NCBI GenBank assembly: GCA_023414975.1
Contig: JAEZMI010000059.1
Span: 1-16,246, forward strand
DNA length: 16,246 bases
Direction of reading: 5' to 3'
Origin: Pseudomonadota bacterium
GTDB lineage: Bacteria; Pseudomonadota; Alphaproteobacteria; Rhizobiales; Xanthobacteraceae
Part shown: positions 14,685-16,246 of the stretch, piece after piece
How positions within the stretch are numbered: the stretch's first letter is position 1
Layout: each line of letters opens with the position of its first letter
Notes under the pieces: model-generated
Told to the model about the DNA's origin: nothing
Databases searched by the model: none
What the model saw: the letters and a program-made list of their open reading frames with translations, nothing else
Translations under genes and position numbers: made by a program

Positions 14685-15080
14685 ATGACCCACTCGGTTG
14701 AGAATACCAGGGCCGGCATCGGCAAGATCGCCGGCATCGGCTTCGCGGCCGCGCTGACCGCGCTCACCAGCCTTCCGGCTGCCGCTGCCCCCATCTCGCT
14801 CGGCGGCGGCGTGCCGCAGGCGGTGCGCAGCGTGCCGGCCGCACCCGTGGAAAATGTGCGTTGCCGCGGCTGCGCGGTGGGTGTCGGCGTCGCGGCGGGC
14901 GTGATCGCCGGCGCGGCGATCGCCAACGCCACCCGCCGCGACCGCTATTATGATGCCGGTCCCGGCTATTACGACGAAGGGCCGGGCTACTATGGCCGTC
15001 CCGTCTACAGCCGCGGCCCCGGCCGCTGCTGGGTGGAGACGAATCCCTATCGCGGCACGGGCTACTGGGGCCGCTGCTGA
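14685..15080 (+). CDS. Small exported Gly/Tyr-rich protein
   Basis: This 131-residue protein has an N-terminal export signal: a hydrophobic stretch at 16-34 ending in 'LPAAAAPIS', suggesting cleavage near residue 35. A Gly/Ala-rich hydrophobic segment (65-80) resembles a glycine zipper. A Tyr/Gly/Pro-rich section (88-107) has loose repeats of the form GPGYYDE. The tail has Trp and two cysteines (C115 and C131). A CRGC pair lies at 60-63. Small envelope proteins of this layout are common in Hyphomicrobiales, but their function is mostly unknown. The ATG at 14685 has AAGGAG at 14671-14676, eight bases upstream. An EcfG-type promoter and a strong terminator flank it, so it is a single-gene unit probably induced by stress. 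The frame is open further upstream without support. Confidence 0.85.
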   Translation: MTHSVENTRAGIGKIAGIGFAAALTALTSLPAAAAPISLGGGVPQAVRSVPAAPVENVRCRGCAVGVGVAAGVIAGAAIANATRRDRYYDAGPGYYDEGPGYYGRPVYSRGPGRCWVETNPYRGTGYWGRC

Positions 15081-15098
15081 CACACAGCCAATCACGTG

Positions 15099-15129
15099 AG
15101 GGCGCGGCACGGGCCGCGCCCTTTTCTTT
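15099..15129 (+). terminator. Rho-independent terminator of the exported protein gene
   Basis: A 9-bp GC stem, GGGCGCGGC (15100-15108) with GCCGCGCCC (15113-15121), closes a four-base loop and is followed by TTTTCTTT (15122-15129). It begins 19 bases after the stop codon at 15080. The stem may also help stop the convergent AEC gene, but only the plus strand has a T-tract. Confidence 0.92.
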
Positions 15130-15151
15130 GTGTTGTCAAAGGATTACGTCT

Positions 15152-16084
15152 CTAGAGATAAGCCAAGAGCCCGATGACTAGCGGCATGGTCAGCGCGGCA
15201 AGCAGGGTTTGCAGGGTGAGAATCTCCGCCAGCAGCGGGGCGTCGCCACCCATCTGCCGGGCGAGCACATAGCCGTTGGGCGCGGAAGGTACGGCACTGG
15301 CGACCGCCACGATCAGCAGGTCCACCTCGTGCAGCCGCAAGGCCCAGCCGATGGCGATGGCGGCAGCCGGAAGAGCTAACAGCTTGACGATGCAGGCGAA
15401 CCAGGTCGCCGCCCGTGGCCGCCTGAGATCGCCGAGGCGCAGCCCAGCGCCCACGACCAGCAGGCCGAGGGCGAGGGAGGCGCGGCCGAGCACATCGGCA
15501 AAGGTGATGATCACCGGCGGGATCGGGATGTGCAGCGCATTGATGAGGCCTCCGGCGACGCAGGACCAGATGAACGGGTTCCGGATGAGCTGAAGGAGCA
15601 TCAACCTCTTGCTGGTGCTGCCGTTTTCGCCGTGACGGGCGAGCACGACGACGCTCAGCGCGTTCAGCACGGGGATCATCACCGTCAGGCCCACCGCAGC
15701 GACCGCGAGGCCCGCCGGGCCCGCAATCGCCCCGGAAACAGCAAGGGCAATATAGGTGTTCCAGCGCAGGGCGCCTTGAAAAACCGAGGTGTAAGAAGGG
15801 CTTGTGAGTGCGAACGCGCGACTGAGAGGGCGACGGAAGAGGCTGAGGGCGACGGCGAAGAGGCCGATGGAGCCCAGCAGAGCGGTCGAGACCTCCAGCA
15901 CCGCCACCTTGCCGAGCTCGGCGCGGACGATGGAGACCACCAGCAGGGCGGGGAAGAGCACGAAATAGGTGAGCCTCTCCAGCGCGATCCAGTGCGAGGC
16001 TTCCGGCAGAAGCCCGCGCTTCAACACCCAGCCGAGCGCGATGACAAGGAAGACGGGGACCAGCGCGCCCAGCACAGCGTCCAT
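15152..16084 (-). CDS. AEC-family permease
   Basis: This 310-residue inner-membrane protein has about ten hydrophobic segments in two five-helix halves, with a short hydrophilic stretch near residue 155 ('RHGENGSTSKR'). Typical auxin-efflux-carrier family features are the early 'PVFLVIALGWVLKR' and 'NPFIWSCVAGGLIN', and the late 'SAVPSAPNGYVLARQMGG'. Bacterial members carry small organic acids or similar solutes, and the true substrate here is unknown. The ATG at 16084 is five bases after the ruvX stop, and the AGG used as ribosome-binding site lies at the very end of ruvX, so the two are probably cotranscribed and coupled. It converges with the exported-protein gene. Confidence 0.9.
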   Translation of the reverse strand: MDAVLGALVPVFLVIALGWVLKRGLLPEASHWIALERLTYFVLFPALLVVSIVRAELGKVAVLEVSTALLGSIGLFAVALSLFRRPLSRAFALTSPSYTSVFQGALRWNTYIALAVSGAIAGPAGLAVAAVGLTVMIPVLNALSVVVLARHGENGSTSKRLMLLQLIRNPFIWSCVAGGLINALHIPIPPVIITFADVLGRASLALGLLVVGAGLRLGDLRRPRAATWFACIVKLLALPAAAIAIGWALRLHEVDLLIVAVASAVPSAPNGYVLARQMGGDAPLLAEILTLQTLLAALTMPLVIGLLAYL

Positions 16085-16089
16085 GTTAA

Positions 16090-16246
16090 CTACCTGTCAG
16101 ATAACGCGTTTTCGGCGAGGAAACGCAGGCGGTCGAGGGCACCCTGGAGGATGAAGACGGCGGCTTGCTGGTCGACGACCTCGGCGCGGCGGGCGCGGCT
16201 CATGTCCATGGCCAGCATGTCGCGCTCCACCGCCGCGGTGGACAGC
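16090..16246 (-). CDS. ruvX: RuvX (YqgF) Holliday-junction resolvase-like protein, C-terminal end (partial)
   Basis: The last 52 codons are present, ending in a TAG at 16090-16092. They read 'LSTAAVERDMLAMDMSR', then 'VVDQQAAVFILQGALDRL', which is the characteristic C-terminus of YqgF/RuvX proteins, including the aspartate in 'VVDQQAA' that belongs to the RNase H-like active site. Family members process 16S rRNA ends in some bacteria and have been proposed as Holliday-junction resolvases. The rest of the gene lies beyond the window. It appears to head or share an operon with the AEC permease. Confidence 0.9.
   Translation of the reverse strand, partial: LSTAAVERDMLAMDMSRARRAEVVDQQAAVFILQGALDRLRFLAENALSDR

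Overview
The window is a high-GC chromosomal segment of an alphaproteobacterium. Gene content and order (divK, rpmG, rnr, DUF983, Nudix, topA, dprA, plsY, pyrC, pyrB, ruvX) point to the Hyphomicrobiales. A Xanthobacteraceae-like genome is my best guess, from general resemblance only. Protein-coding genes are tightly packed. I see no tRNA, rRNA, insertion sequence, integrase, CRISPR array or phage gene.

Layout. Positions 1-99 are the 3' end of divK (+). A gene-free stretch with two hairpins follows, then a strong minus-strand terminator and rpmG (bL33). Next on the minus strand are a YcaD-like MFS transporter and a compact rnr-DUF983-Nudix operon. A DHA2 multidrug exporter (+) is divergent from rnr and convergent with topA (-). 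After topA comes a small plus-strand gene of unknown function preceded by an AT-rich patch. A minus-strand operon pyrB-pyrC-plsY-dprA follows, with a pyrB/pyrC overlap and a plsY/dprA junction that looks translationally coupled. Divergent from pyrB is a small exported Gly/Tyr-rich protein gene with a good match to the EcfG general-stress promoter and a strong terminator. The window ends with an AEC-family permease and the 3' end of ruvX, both on the minus strand.

How the genes fit together. pyrB commits carbamoyl phosphate and aspartate to pyrimidine synthesis. The overlapping pyrC product has lost three expected zinc-ligand histidines, so it looks like a non-catalytic partner of PyrB rather than a working dihydroorotase. 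plsY feeds phospholipid synthesis, dprA loads RecA during DNA uptake, topA relaxes negative supercoils, RNase R degrades structured RNA, and RuvX is linked to rRNA processing or Holliday junctions. These are housekeeping functions, with transporters and small lineage-specific genes placed between them.

I did not find a clearly new multi-gene system. The best leads are the degenerate PyrC, the EcfG-type promoter at 14619-14643, the nearly leaderless pyrB promoter, the 11-bp long-range inverted repeat at 1885-1975, and the orphan gene at 10166-10438.
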